Source: Synergistaceae bacterium (lineage in GTDB: Bacteria > Synergistota > Synergistia > Synergistales > Aminobacteriaceae). Taken from it: 59,710 bases of DNA. Position numbers and translations under genes: made by a program. Numbering within the stretch: position 1 is the stretch's first letter; every line of letters begins with the position of its first letter. This document shows, one piece after another, positions 40,743 through 49,035 of the stretch. The notes below the pieces were generated by a model. It did no database searches. It saw only the letters and a list, made by a program, of their open reading frames with translations, and was not told where the DNA came from. The stretch is taken from NCBI GenBank assembly GCA_031274425.1, contig JAISQE010000091.1, positions 1-59,710 of the forward strand, read 5' to 3'.

Positions 40743-43019
40743 CTACCGTTCCTCCCGAGGAGTTCGAGAGGCGGCGCGATCTTCCAAACGCTCTCGCACG
40801 GCGTCGTATTCCAGGTTTTCTATTTGCTCCCGCAGCCATACGACGAGTTCTCCGTCGGATTCGTACTCGTATCGCTCCAGTTCCGACAAGACATCCTCCA
40901 GAGGCTTCAAGTCAAATTGCCTGGCCGCCCGCAACATTTTCTCCAGTAACGCGGCGTTCGGCGCGGACGCGCGTTTTTTGGGGGCGCTGGGGCCGGCCGC
41001 GTTTTCCAAAAGTTTTTTCACGCCGGCGATCAAGGTTTCCGCCCGTTCCAGGAGGGTTTCATGGTTTGCCCGCACTGTTTCCACATCTCTTTTCTTCGCC
41101 GCGAACTCCAACGCCTCGGCCCGTTTGCCGATATCGTCGGCGCAGATGCCGTAACTGCTGCCCTTCAAGCCATGCACCGCAATGGCGTACTCCGCCAGAT
41201 CGCTTTCGACGCAATCGCGCAGGCGCTGGAGCAGGGCCGGCGTGTGGGTCGCGTAGGAGCGGAGGACCTGCAGGTAAACGGCCTCGTTTTCAAAACGCCT
41301 GATGCCCGCCGAGAGGTCGAGGCCCTCCGCCTGGGAGCCGTTCAAGGACTGGAAGCTATTCAAGGAAAAGAAGGGCGCGTCCCCCTTCGTCTCGGCGTTC
41401 GCCCTCTCTTCCGTGTTTCGCGACGTCTCCCGGTCTTGACGGTCTCGCACCCATGTGTTGAGCACCGTATCCAGGCGCATGACGTCGATGGGTTTCGACA
41501 AGAACGCATTGAAGCCGTTCGCGAGAAATATCTCCTCGTTGCCCACCAGCGCGTTCGCCGTGAGCGCGATGATGGGGACGGTTCGCGCGTACTCCGTGCC
41601 GATCTCGCCGCGGATGATGCGGGTCGCTTCGATCCCGTCCATCTCCGGCATCATGTGGTCCATGAACACCACGTCGTATTGTTCGGGCGCGCCGTCCCCC
41701 GCGGCTTTTATCTTCTCTATGGCCTCCCGGCCGCTCGCGGCGCAGTCCACCGTCAGCCCGTAGGGCGCCATGAGCCCGGCGGCCACGTCCAGGTTCGTCA
41801 CCACGTCGTCCACGATCAGGACTTTCCCATAAGGCATGGGGGTGCGGGCGAAGTTTTTGCCCCAATCGGCGTTGCCTCCCATAAAGCGAAAACGTCTCAG
41901 GTTTTCCGCGGTTTCTTTTCCTATGGGCGTGGCGTCCACAATCTTTTGACGGATGACGGCTTTGAACGTGCTGCCCGCGCCGTACTCGCTTTCCGCCGTG
42001 ATCGTTCCCCCCATCAGCATGACGAACGTTTTCGTAATGAAAAGGCCGAGCCCCGTCCCCTCGATGTGGCGATTGGCTTGCAGGTCCAACTGGCCGTATT
42101 CCGAAAAAAGCTTCTCCATGTCCTTTTCTTTGATGCCTATGCCCGTGTCGCTGACGAGAAGGGTGAGCCGGGCGTCGTCTTCCTGCCGCTCCCAATAGAT
42201 TTTGAGGACGACGCTTCCTTCTTTCGTGTACTTGAAGGCGTTGGAAAGCAGATTGGTCAGGATCTGCTTCACCCGCAGCTCGTCGCCGTGCAGCCTGACC
42301 GGGATCGTCTCGTCGATCTCCAGCTCGAAGGAGATCTTTTTCGCCCCGATGCGCACGACGTTCAACTGCACCACGTCGTTGACGAGCTCGGGGACGTCGT
42401 AATCCGCGGGGAGCAGATCGAAATTCCCCGCCTCGATTTTGGAGATGTCCAGAATGTCGTTGATGATGCTCAGCAAAGTCCTGCCCGAATTGTGAATTTT
42501 TTCGAGACCGGCGTGAGTATCGTCCGGCAATTGTTTTTGGAGTTGTATCTCGGATAGGCCGATAATCGCGTTGAGCGGCGTGCGTATTTCGTGACTCATC
42601 GCGGCGAGAAAATGGCTTTTGGATTTCGACGCGGCCTCCGCCTCGAGCCTGGCCTTCAAAAGGACTTCGTGCCTTTGGCTCAACTGCTCGATCATGGCGT
42701 TGAAGGCCTTGGAGAAATCCCCCATGAACGCCACCCGTTGTTGATAATCCCCGTCGGCCACCGCCTGCGTTTGCCAGGTCAGGTGGTTCAGGGAAGCGTG
42801 CAGCGCTTTCAGAGGATCGGCCATCCTGTTGTCGCGCGAGGGTTGTTTGCCGTGCAGATCTCCCCTCGACAACGCGCTGGCCATTTCGCGAACCTCCGTA
42901 ATGCACCTGACAAGATGCTGCAGTTTCCGCCCCAAATCGCGAAACCCATCAGGCAACTGCTCCAACCCCAATTCGCCGTGCGCGGGTTTGGACATCGCGT
43001 CGTTCAAATAGTCGAACAA
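40743..43019 (-). CDS. Hybrid histidine kinase with receiver and HPt domains
   Basis: A 758-residue cytoplasmic protein with no membrane helix. N-terminal helical/HAMP-like segments (about 25-125) precede HisKA (phospho-acceptor in AAMSHEIRTPLNAIIG), HATPase (LTNLLSNAFKYT, VSDTGIGI, GTGLGLFI), a receiver (LIVDDVVTN, acceptor D in VVFMDHMMPEMDG, SKPI), and an HPt domain (AVHGLKGSSYGI). No PAS or other sensor domain is recognisable. A separate response regulator for its HPt is not adjacent. The start is uncertain: TTG 43019 is the most upstream option, and an internal ATG follows eight codons later. Confidence 0.92.
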   Translation of the reverse strand: MFDYLNDAMSKPAHGELGLEQLPDGFRDLGRKLQHLVRCITEVREMASALSRGDLHGKQPSRDNRMADPLKALHASLNHLTWQTQAVADGDYQQRVAFMGDFSKAFNAMIEQLSQRHEVLLKARLEAEAASKSKSHFLAAMSHEIRTPLNAIIGLSEIQLQKQLPDDTHAGLEKIHNSGRTLLSIINDILDISKIEAGNFDLLPADYDVPELVNDVVQLNVVRIGAKKISFELEIDETIPVRLHGDELRVKQILTNLLSNAFKYTKEGSVVLKIYWERQEDDARLTLLVSDTGIGIKEKDMEKLFSEYGQLDLQANRHIEGTGLGLFITKTFVMLMGGTITAESEYGAGSTFKAVIRQKIVDATPIGKETAENLRRFRFMGGNADWGKNFARTPMPYGKVLIVDDVVTNLDVAAGLMAPYGLTVDCAASGREAIEKIKAAGDGAPEQYDVVFMDHMMPEMDGIEATRIIRGEIGTEYARTVPIIALTANALVGNEEIFLANGFNAFLSKPIDVMRLDTVLNTWVRDRQDRETSRNTEERANAETKGDAPFFSLNSFQSLNGSQAEGLDLSAGIRRFENEAVYLQVLRSYATHTPALLQRLRDCVESDLAEYAIAVHGLKGSSYGICADDIGKRAEALEFAAKKRDVETVRANHETLLERAETLIAGVKKLLENAAGPSAPKKRASAPNAALLEKMLRAARQFDLKPLEDVLSELERYEYESDGELVVWLREQIENLEYDAVRERLEDRAASRTPREER

Positions 43020-43126
43020 AATTTTTGCAGTCGGATCCGTAAAACCTCACCCGCTTCCACAAACACGCTCGTGGAGCTTCCGCGTCTTTCGTTTTCGACG
43101 CGCTTCCCAATTTTTACTTTACGAAC

Positions 43127-43154
43127 TTTATCTTAACGATTTTATCTTAATGAT
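43127..43154. repeat. Tandem 14-mers upstream of the hybrid kinase gene
   Basis: TTTATCTTAACGAT and TTTATCTTAATGAT are adjacent, about 110 nt before the kinase start, in the divergent gap to livJ. This is a possible regulator site. Confidence 0.5.
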
Positions 43155-43262
43155 TGATAAATGCAAGCGTCAAGCCGATTGGGGCGTTTTCAACGTATGA
43201 GGGGAATCGCATGCCCAATATCATGGCCCAATATCATGAATGAATAAATTTAAATTAAGCAG

Positions 43263-43291
43263 TTGACATGGCATTTATACATGCTTATAAT
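43263..43291 (+). promoter_or_regulatory. Consensus promoter of the liv operon
   Basis: TTGACA (43263-43268), exactly 17 nt, and TATAAT (43286-43291): both elements are perfect consensus. The predicted transcript starts near 43298, about 200 nt before livJ. Confidence 0.88.
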
Positions 43292-43295
43292 GCCA
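43269..43295. promoter_or_regulatory. Operator-like palindrome inside the liv promoter
   Basis: TGGCATT (43269-43275) and AATGCCA (43289-43295) are perfect inverted arms spanning the spacer and the -10. A repressor bound here would block RNA polymerase. Confidence 0.5.
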
Positions 43296-43296
43296 C

Positions 43297-43330
43297 AAAA
43301 CATGCAAAAATATCATTTCTAGCATGTTTT
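43297..43330 (+). promoter_or_regulatory. Hairpin at the 5' end of the liv transcript
   Basis: AAAACATGC (43297-43305) and GCATGTTTT (43322-43330) are perfect 9-bp arms at about +1 to +33: either a second operator or a 5' stabilising stem. Confidence 0.5.
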
Positions 43331-43406
43331 TGCTTATAAATTCTAAGTTCATTCCAAAACAAGACCTTGGGCTTCGCATATTTTCGTACCGAAGGCAGGA
43401 GGGTTT

Positions 43407-43425
43407 GGGGGGTTCCGTTCCCCCC
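43407..43425 (+). promoter_or_regulatory. GC hairpin in the liv leader
   Basis: Six G (43407-43412) and six C (43420-43425) enclose TTCCGTT. It is a very stable stem 70 nt before livJ, without a T-run directly behind it. The leader otherwise shows no known riboswitch motif. Confidence 0.45.
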
Positions 43426-43494
43426 GAGCTTCAAATTGGTTTTATTTGGCGGGCCGGCGGCGGTTTTAGCCGGGAATATCGAGGGAGGCGATGT

Positions 43495-44775
43495 ATGGTG
43501 AAACGGTTGTGCGGGTTTTTCGCGTTGGGGTTGGCTTTGGCGGTCTGTACTTTCTTCATTTACGGCGTTTGCGGTTTCGCTTACGCCGCGGAAAAGACGG
43601 TGAAGGTGGGCGCGATTTTCCCCCTGTCCGGGGGCGTGGCCCAAACGGGGGTTTTGTGCAAGGCCGCTATGGAAATAGCGCAGGAGATCGTCAACGGAAA
43701 GGTGGACGACATTCTCGTCCCTGGGGCGACCACCGAGGGGTTCGCGAATCTGGGGGCCAAACTGGAGCTGGTCTTCATGGACTCCCAGAACGTCCCCGAG
43801 AAGGCGATGAGCGCGGCGGAGCAGTTGATCACGCAGGAAAACGTGGTCGCCCTTCTGGGATGCTACACCTCGGCCACGACCGCCACGGCGTCTCAGGCCG
43901 CGGAAAGGCTGGGCATCCCCTTCCTCAACGAAAGCTCCACGTCCCCGATTCTGACGAACCGCGGTTTCCAGTGGTTCTTTCGCTGCACGCCCGACGACGA
44001 CTTCTTCACGCGGAACTTTTTCGAGTTCCTTCGTGACGAGGAAGCCAAGGGCAAAAACTACGGCAGGTCGATCGCCGTTCTCTACGAAAACACCCTTTGG
44101 GGGGCGGACGTGGCGAAAGCCGTGCAGAAATACGCCGCGGAGTTCGATTACAAGATCATCGCCGACGTTCCCTACACGGCCCGCGCGGCAAGCCTGACCA
44201 GCGAGGTCCAGCAGATCAAGAGCGCGAACGCCGACATCGTGATGCTGGCCAGTTACGTCTCCGACGCCATCTTGCTTCAGACGACGTTCAGGGACCTGGA
44301 CTACAGTCCGTCGATCATCCTGGCCCACGACGCCGGGTTCAACGATCCCAACTTCCTCAAGACCGTCGGAAGCGCGGGGAACTACGTCTTGAGCCGGGAG
44401 GTTTACGCGTCCACGCTGTTGAACAAACCGTCGGTCAAAAAACTCAACGAGCTGATGGTCGCGAAAACGGGCTATCCCCTTGACGGAAACTCCGCGCGGG
44501 CTCTCATGGGCGTCCTGGTTCTCTCCGACGCCCTCCTGAGGACGAAATCCACGGAGCCCGACGACCTGCGTCAAGCGCTGCTCGAAACGGACATCCCGGC
44601 GGAGCAGGTGATCTTTCCCTGGCTCGGCGTCAAGTTCGACCCGGAGACCCACCAGATCACCACCGGCCGAGGCATCGTCGTTCAGATACAGGATCAGAAC
44701 TACATTCCGGTGTGGCCCTACGAGATAGCCGGGGCGGACGTTCTCTATCCGATCCCGCAGTGGAAGGACCGCTAG
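43495..44775 (+). CDS. livJ: Branched-chain amino-acid-type ABC substrate-binding protein
   Basis: A 426-residue protein with a signal peptide (CGFFALGLALAVCTFFIYGV, cleavage near YAA-E). The Leu/Ile/Val-binding fold shows KVGAIFPLSGGVAQTG, LLGCYTSATTATASQAAERLGIPF and NGSAR-type hinge sequences. It is longer than typical LivJ (about 370), as in Leu/Ile/Val-type receptors for other amino acids or amides, so the true ligand is open. ATG 43495 has GGAGG 8 nt upstream; the frame is open further up through the leader but lacks another site. It is first in the livJHMGF operon. Confidence 0.9.
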   Translation: MVKRLCGFFALGLALAVCTFFIYGVCGFAYAAEKTVKVGAIFPLSGGVAQTGVLCKAAMEIAQEIVNGKVDDILVPGATTEGFANLGAKLELVFMDSQNVPEKAMSAAEQLITQENVVALLGCYTSATTATASQAAERLGIPFLNESSTSPILTNRGFQWFFRCTPDDDFFTRNFFEFLRDEEAKGKNYGRSIAVLYENTLWGADVAKAVQKYAAEFDYKIIADVPYTARAASLTSEVQQIKSANADIVMLASYVSDAILLQTTFRDLDYSPSIILAHDAGFNDPNFLKTVGSAGNYVLSREVYASTLLNKPSVKKLNELMVAKTGYPLDGNSARALMGVLVLSDALLRTKSTEPDDLRQALLETDIPAEQVIFPWLGVKFDPETHQITTGRGIVVQIQDQNYIPVWPYEIAGADVLYPIPQWKDR

Positions 44776-44790
44776 AGCGAGGCGAATTTC

Positions 44791-45654
44791 TTGGAACATA
44801 TAGAGCAGGTGCTGGTCAGCGGACTTTTCGCCGGTATGGTGTACGGGCTCATCTCCATAGGTCTCAGCCTGATCTGGGGAATCATGGATATGGTGAACTT
44901 CGCCCATTCCGACTTCATGATGCTGGCCATGTATTTCACCTACCTTTTGTTTTCCAAGCTCGGCCTGGATCCGCTTTTTTCCCTACCCCTCGTCGCCGCC
45001 GGGATGTTCTGCCTGGGCGTTCTGACGTATTTTCTCGTCATTCGCCACGTCATCGGCGGAGAACTGGTGCAGCAGACGCTTTGCACTTTCGGCCTCGTCG
45101 TCCTCCTGCAAAGCGTCGCGCAATATCTATGGACCGGCAATTATCAGATGATCAACGAGCCCCTGGTCTCCGGGAACATTCGAATCTTCGCCGCGTCCCT
45201 CTCCAAAGGCCAGGTGGTCGCCGGCGTCGCCTCGCTTTTCCTGGCCGGGGCGATCTGGTGGGTCATCCAGAAAACTCGAATCGGGTGGGCCCTGATGGCC
45301 ACCGCCCAGAATCGCTATTCGGCCCCCCTCGTGGGGATCAAAGTCGATAGGATGTTCGCCCTGGCCTGGGGGATCGGTTTGGCCAGCGTCGGGGCCGCGG
45401 GCGTTTTCCTCGCCAACTATTATTACATCTACCCTCAGGTGGGGGCCACCTTCCAGTTGCTGGCGCTGGTCGCCGTGGCCTTGGGGGGGTTCGGCAGCAT
45501 CCCGGGGGCCATCGTCGCCGGGATAGCGGTGGGCTTGATCGAGGCTCTTTCGGGGTACCTGATAGAGCCCGCCTACAAATATCTCGTCGTGTTCAGTCTT
45601 TATATCGTAGTGGTTCTGGTGCGCCCTCACGGGTTCTTCGGGACCCACAGCTAG
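44791..45654 (+). CDS. livH: Branched-chain amino-acid ABC permease LivH
   Basis: A 287-residue membrane permease: GMVYGLISIGLSLIWGIMDMVNFAHSDF is the LivH signature near the N-terminus, and VALGGFGSIPGAIVAGIAVGLIE is the conserved cytoplasmic loop. It starts at TTG 44791, 15 nt after livJ, with GCGAGGCG upstream. It pairs with LivM. Confidence 0.93.
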   Translation: MEHIEQVLVSGLFAGMVYGLISIGLSLIWGIMDMVNFAHSDFMMLAMYFTYLLFSKLGLDPLFSLPLVAAGMFCLGVLTYFLVIRHVIGGELVQQTLCTFGLVVLLQSVAQYLWTGNYQMINEPLVSGNIRIFAASLSKGQVVAGVASLFLAGAIWWVIQKTRIGWALMATAQNRYSAPLVGIKVDRMFALAWGIGLASVGAAGVFLANYYYIYPQVGATFQLLALVAVALGGFGSIPGAIVAGIAVGLIEALSGYLIEPAYKYLVVFSLYIVVVLVRPHGFFGTHS

Positions 45655-45662
45655 GTGACGGC

Positions 45663-46694
45663 ATGAATCGGACCTTCGTAAAGCGGAGCTTTTGGACAAA
45701 AAAGAACGCGTTTCCCATCGCCGCGTTTTTGACGCTGACGGCGGTCGCCCTGTTGGCCCCCGTCTACATCAAGATTTTGTTTCCTCTGCACGTGCTGATC
45801 ATGATCTACCTGTATTCCGCTTTGGGGACCTCGTGGAATATCCTGAGCGGCTACGCGGGGCAAATTTCTTTGGGGCAGTCCGTTTTTGTGGGCGTCGGCG
45901 GGTACACCTCCTCCGTGCTGTTCGTCAGCTACGGCGTCAATCCCTGGCTGGGCATGATCGCCGGGGCGTTGCTGGCCGCGATTTTCGGGTGGCTGATCGG
46001 GAAACCCTGTTTCCGCCTGAGCGGGCGTTATTTTGCCATCGCGACCATGGCGGTCGTTCAGATCGCTTACATCATCGTCACCCGCTGGGAGTTCGTCGGC
46101 GGGGCGCGGGGGATTTATTTTCCCCTGAAAAACTGGGGATTGCGGTTTTTCGCGTTTCGGGCCAAGGCCCCGTACTACTACATCGCTTTCGGCCTGATGC
46201 TGTTTTCCTTTTTGATGGTCCTAATCATCGAAAAATCCCACATAGGCTACTACCTGAAAACGATCCGCGAGGACGAGGACGTCGCCAAGGCGCTGGGCAT
46301 CGACGTCCCCAAATACAAAGCCATCGCGATGGCTTTCAGCACGACCCTCGCGGCCATGGGCGGGACCTTTCTGGCTCAGTATCTTTTATTTGCGGACCCG
46401 GATTCTCTTTTCATGCTCTCCATTCCCATCATGCTCCTGACCGTCATGGGGGGAACGGGTTCCATGTTCGGCCCCCTGATCGGAGCGGGCGTCCTGATCC
46501 CGGTCCAGGAGTACGCCCGCGCCTATTGGAGCGGTTCCGGGCAGGCACTGGACCAGATCCTCTACGGATTGATCATCGTGGTCATCGTCATATTACAGCC
46601 CCGAGGCCTCATCGGAATTTTCGAGGGAGCCCGGCGGCGTTTTTTTAGATCGGAAGCGGCGCAAACGAAAACACCGCAAAGGGAGGGAATTTAA
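45663..46694 (+). CDS. livM: Branched-chain amino-acid ABC permease LivM
   Basis: A 343-residue permease: SALGTSWNILSGYAGQISLGQ, the ISLGQSVFVGVGGYTSS motif, KAIAMAFSTTLAAMGGTFLA, and VMGGTGSMFGPLIGAG. It lies 8 nt after livH and 4 nt before livG. It forms the heterodimeric channel with LivH. Confidence 0.94.
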   Translation: MNRTFVKRSFWTKKNAFPIAAFLTLTAVALLAPVYIKILFPLHVLIMIYLYSALGTSWNILSGYAGQISLGQSVFVGVGGYTSSVLFVSYGVNPWLGMIAGALLAAIFGWLIGKPCFRLSGRYFAIATMAVVQIAYIIVTRWEFVGGARGIYFPLKNWGLRFFAFRAKAPYYYIAFGLMLFSFLMVLIIEKSHIGYYLKTIREDEDVAKALGIDVPKYKAIAMAFSTTLAAMGGTFLAQYLLFADPDSLFMLSIPIMLLTVMGGTGSMFGPLIGAGVLIPVQEYARAYWSGSGQALDQILYGLIIVVIVILQPRGLIGIFEGARRRFFRSEAAQTKTPQREGI

Positions 46695-46698
46695 AATT

Positions 46699-47415
46699 AT
46701 GGAGCTGCTGGAAATCAGGGGGGTCTCGAAGCGCTTTGGAGGTCTGGCCGCGGTGGACTCCGTGGACATGTACGTGAGCAGGGGGGAGATCGTGGGGCTC
46801 ATCGGACCCAACGGGGCGGGCAAGACGACGCTCTTCAACTGCGTCGCCGGACACTGCGGGATCACCGGAGGGGAAATTTATTTCGACGGGCGCAGGATCG
46901 ACGGAATGTCCCCGAACGAGATATGCGCCATGAAACTGGCCCGGACTTTTCAGATCGTGAAGTCCATCACCAGAATGACGGTCTTGGAGAACATCATGGT
47001 GGGCGCGTTCATGGTCTCGAAGCGCATCCCCCTGGCGAGGGAGTGGGCGCGGGAGGTCATGGACTTCTGCGGGCTGTCCCCCTTGGCGGACGCGAAGGCC
47101 GGGTCCCTCACCATCGGAGACAAAAAACGCTTGGAGGTGGCCAGGGCGCTGGCGACGGAGCCCGAGCTTCTGCTTCTGGACGAGGTCATGGCCGGCCTGA
47201 CCGGCAAAGAGAGCCGGGACGCCGTGGAGCTGATCTACAAGATACGGAACTGGGGCGTCACCGTCTTGATGGTGGAACACATCATGGAGATCATCATGCC
47301 TATTTCCGACAGGATCGTCGTTTTGGACTCGGGAACGAAGATCGCCGAGGACACTCCCGAGAAAATCGCTCGGGATAAAAAGGTCATCGACGCCTATCTG
47401 GGGAGCGCGGCGTGA
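46699..47415 (+). CDS. livG: Branched-chain amino-acid ABC ATPase LivG
   Basis: A 238-residue ATPase with Walker A GPNGAGKTT, ARTFQIVKSITRMTVLENIMVG (LivG-type Q-loop region), Walker B LLLLDEVMAGL and the H-loop VEHIMEII. The signature region reads LTIGDKKRLEVARAL; the normal LS-G-G is replaced by LTIGD, as is common in LivG. It ends overlapping livF by 4 nt. Confidence 0.94.
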   Translation: MELLEIRGVSKRFGGLAAVDSVDMYVSRGEIVGLIGPNGAGKTTLFNCVAGHCGITGGEIYFDGRRIDGMSPNEICAMKLARTFQIVKSITRMTVLENIMVGAFMVSKRIPLAREWAREVMDFCGLSPLADAKAGSLTIGDKKRLEVARALATEPELLLLDEVMAGLTGKESRDAVELIYKIRNWGVTVLMVEHIMEIIMPISDRIVVLDSGTKIAEDTPEKIARDKKVIDAYLGSAA

Positions 47416-48194
47416 AAAAAAACGAAACGGAAGCCGCAAAAGCCGCAAATTACCCGGAAGAGGATCTTTCGCGGCTTTCGCGGCTTTTGCGGCTGGAAAA
47501 AGTCTCCTCCGGGTACGAGGGGACGAACGTGCTTTCCGACGTGTCGCTTTACGTCGACAAGGGCGAGTTCGTCTCCATCGTGGGTTCCAACGGAGCGGGC
47601 AAATCCACGCTGCTTCGAACGATCTCGGGCACCGTGCGGCCCCGAAGCGGCGAAGTTCGCTTCGAGGGCAGGCCGATTGTGGGCCGGGACCCGGCGGACG
47701 TGGTCAGGGAGTGCAGGATCTCCCACGTGCCGGAGGGGCGGCTGCTCTTTCCCCGCATGACGGTGTACCAAAATCTGATGCTGGGCGCTTTTACGACTCG
47801 GAACAAAAAACGGAAAGAGGAGCGCCTGGCCTACGTGATGGAGCTTTTTCCTCGCCTTGCGGAGCGCAGCCGGCAGTCGGCCGGAACCATGTCCGGCGGA
47901 GAACAGCAGATGTGCGCCATCGCCAGAGGGCTGATGCTGGAGCCGCGGCTCCTGATGCTGGACGAGCCCTCTTTGGGCGTTCAACCCAACATCGTGGCCC
48001 GTATTTACGAGACGCTCGAAAAAATCAACAAACAAGAGGGCATCGCCGTCCTGCTCGTCGAGCAGGACATCCATCATTCTCTTCGGATGGCGGACAGAGC
48101 CTACGTGATGCAGACGGGACGCATCGCGGCGGAGGGAAGGGGCGCGGAACTTCTGGAGTCGGAGCTGGTGCGCAAGGCGTATCTGGGCCTGTAG
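47412..48194 (+). CDS. livF: Branched-chain amino-acid ABC ATPase LivF
   Basis: A 260-residue ATPase with Walker A GSNGAGKST, VPEGRLLFPRMTVYQNLMLG, signature MSGGEQQMCAIAR, Walker B LLMLDEPSLG and VEQDIHHSLRMADRAYVM. It starts at GTG 47412, overlapping livG. An unusual N-terminal extension of about 30 residues (EAAKAANYPEEDLSRLSRLL) is encoded by DNA with a perfect 15-bp inverted repeat at 47432-47494. Confidence 0.94.
   Translation: MKKNETEAAKAANYPEEDLSRLSRLLRLEKVSSGYEGTNVLSDVSLYVDKGEFVSIVGSNGAGKSTLLRTISGTVRPRSGEVRFEGRPIVGRDPADVVRECRISHVPEGRLLFPRMTVYQNLMLGAFTTRNKKRKEERLAYVMELFPRLAERSRQSAGTMSGGEQQMCAIARGLMLEPRLLMLDEPSLGVQPNIVARIYETLEKINKQEGIAVLLVEQDIHHSLRMADRAYVMQTGRIAAEGRGAELLESELVRKAYLGL
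47432..47494 (+). repeat. 15-bp inverted repeat inside the livF 5' end
   Basis: AGCCGCAAAAGCCGC (47432-47446) and GCGGCTTTTGCGGCT (47480-47494) are perfect complements with a 33-nt spacer, starting 20 nt into the coding frame. In mRNA this would be a strong hairpin just behind the livF start. Confidence 0.75.
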
Positions 48195-48273
48195 CCTGTC
48201 GGGCGTGGTATCATCATTACATAACAAAATCATTCATAATAAAATCGTTCGGTAAAGAAAGGCGGCGACGGGT

Positions 48274-49035
48274 ATGACCGTTTCCTCGAAGGACGACGTT
48301 CCGCTCCTTTTTCCGCGTTTGCTTCGCGCCGGGGAAAACTGCGTCGTCGTCGAGTTCGGCGACGGCATCGACTTGAACGTCAACGTGCGCGTTTATGGGC
48401 TGCGCAAAAAAATAGAGGCGAATCCTTTTCCGGGGCTCGTGGAGACGGTGCCGACCTATCGCTCGTTGGCTGTGTGTTTCGACGCCCTGAGGGCGCCGGA
48501 GGGGCTGGAAAAACTCCTGCTGAAAATGTCCGAGGACCTGGCGGCGGAGGAAAAGGGCGACGAGGAACTCCTGACGATTCCCGCGTGTTACGAGGGAGAC
48601 CTCGCGCCAGACCTGGAACGGGTCGCGTCGCACACGGGGCTTTCCCCCGACGAGGTGGTGCGCCGGCACACCGGGAGGGATTGCCGCTGCTACATGCTGG
48701 GGTTCGTTCCCGGGTATTCCTATCTGGGCGGGATGGACCCGTCGCTGGAGACGCCGCGCCTGAAGGAGCCGAGGGAGAAAATCCCGCCCGGCTCCGTGGG
48801 GATCGGCGGAAAGCAGACGGGCATTTACACCATCGAGAGCCCCGGCGGGTGGAACTTGATCGGCACGACGCCGTTGCGCATGTTCGACCCGGAGCGGGAC
48901 CCGGCGATATTTCTGAACGCGGGCATGTGGGTGCGTTTCGTCCCGATCGGCAGGGCGGAGTTCGACGCTCTGGCTCGGGAGTCCGCGACGCCGGGCTGGA
49001 AACCGGACGTTCGAAGAAGGGAGACGACGCGGTGA
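48274..49035 (+). CDS. pxpB: 5-oxoprolinase subunit PxpB (KipI/AHS1 family)
   Basis: A 253-residue allophanate-hydrolase-subunit-1-type protein: YRSLAVCFDA, IPACYEGDLAPDLERVA, GFVPGYSYLGGMDPSLETPRL, and GSVGIGGKQTGIYTIESPGGW. With PxpC and PxpA it forms the ATP-dependent 5-oxoprolinase that opens pyroglutamate to glutamate. ATG 48274 is 80 nt after livF, and the gene is possibly in the same transcript. The end overlaps pxpC by 4 nt. Confidence 0.92.
   Translation: MTVSSKDDVPLLFPRLLRAGENCVVVEFGDGIDLNVNVRVYGLRKKIEANPFPGLVETVPTYRSLAVCFDALRAPEGLEKLLLKMSEDLAAEEKGDEELLTIPACYEGDLAPDLERVASHTGLSPDEVVRRHTGRDCRCYMLGFVPGYSYLGGMDPSLETPRLKEPREKIPPGSVGIGGKQTGIYTIESPGGWNLIGTTPLRMFDPERDPAIFLNAGMWVRFVPIGRAEFDALARESATPGWKPDVRRRETTR

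Noticed and set aside
43324-43494. N-terminal extension of livJ from ATG 43324
   Set aside because: It would place 57 residues before a standard signal peptide, and the only good ribosome site precedes ATG 43495.
43285-44907. 540-residue minus-strand open frame across livJ
   Set aside because: It is the antisense shadow of livJ; its composition is Arg/Gly/Val/His-rich with no recognisable domain.
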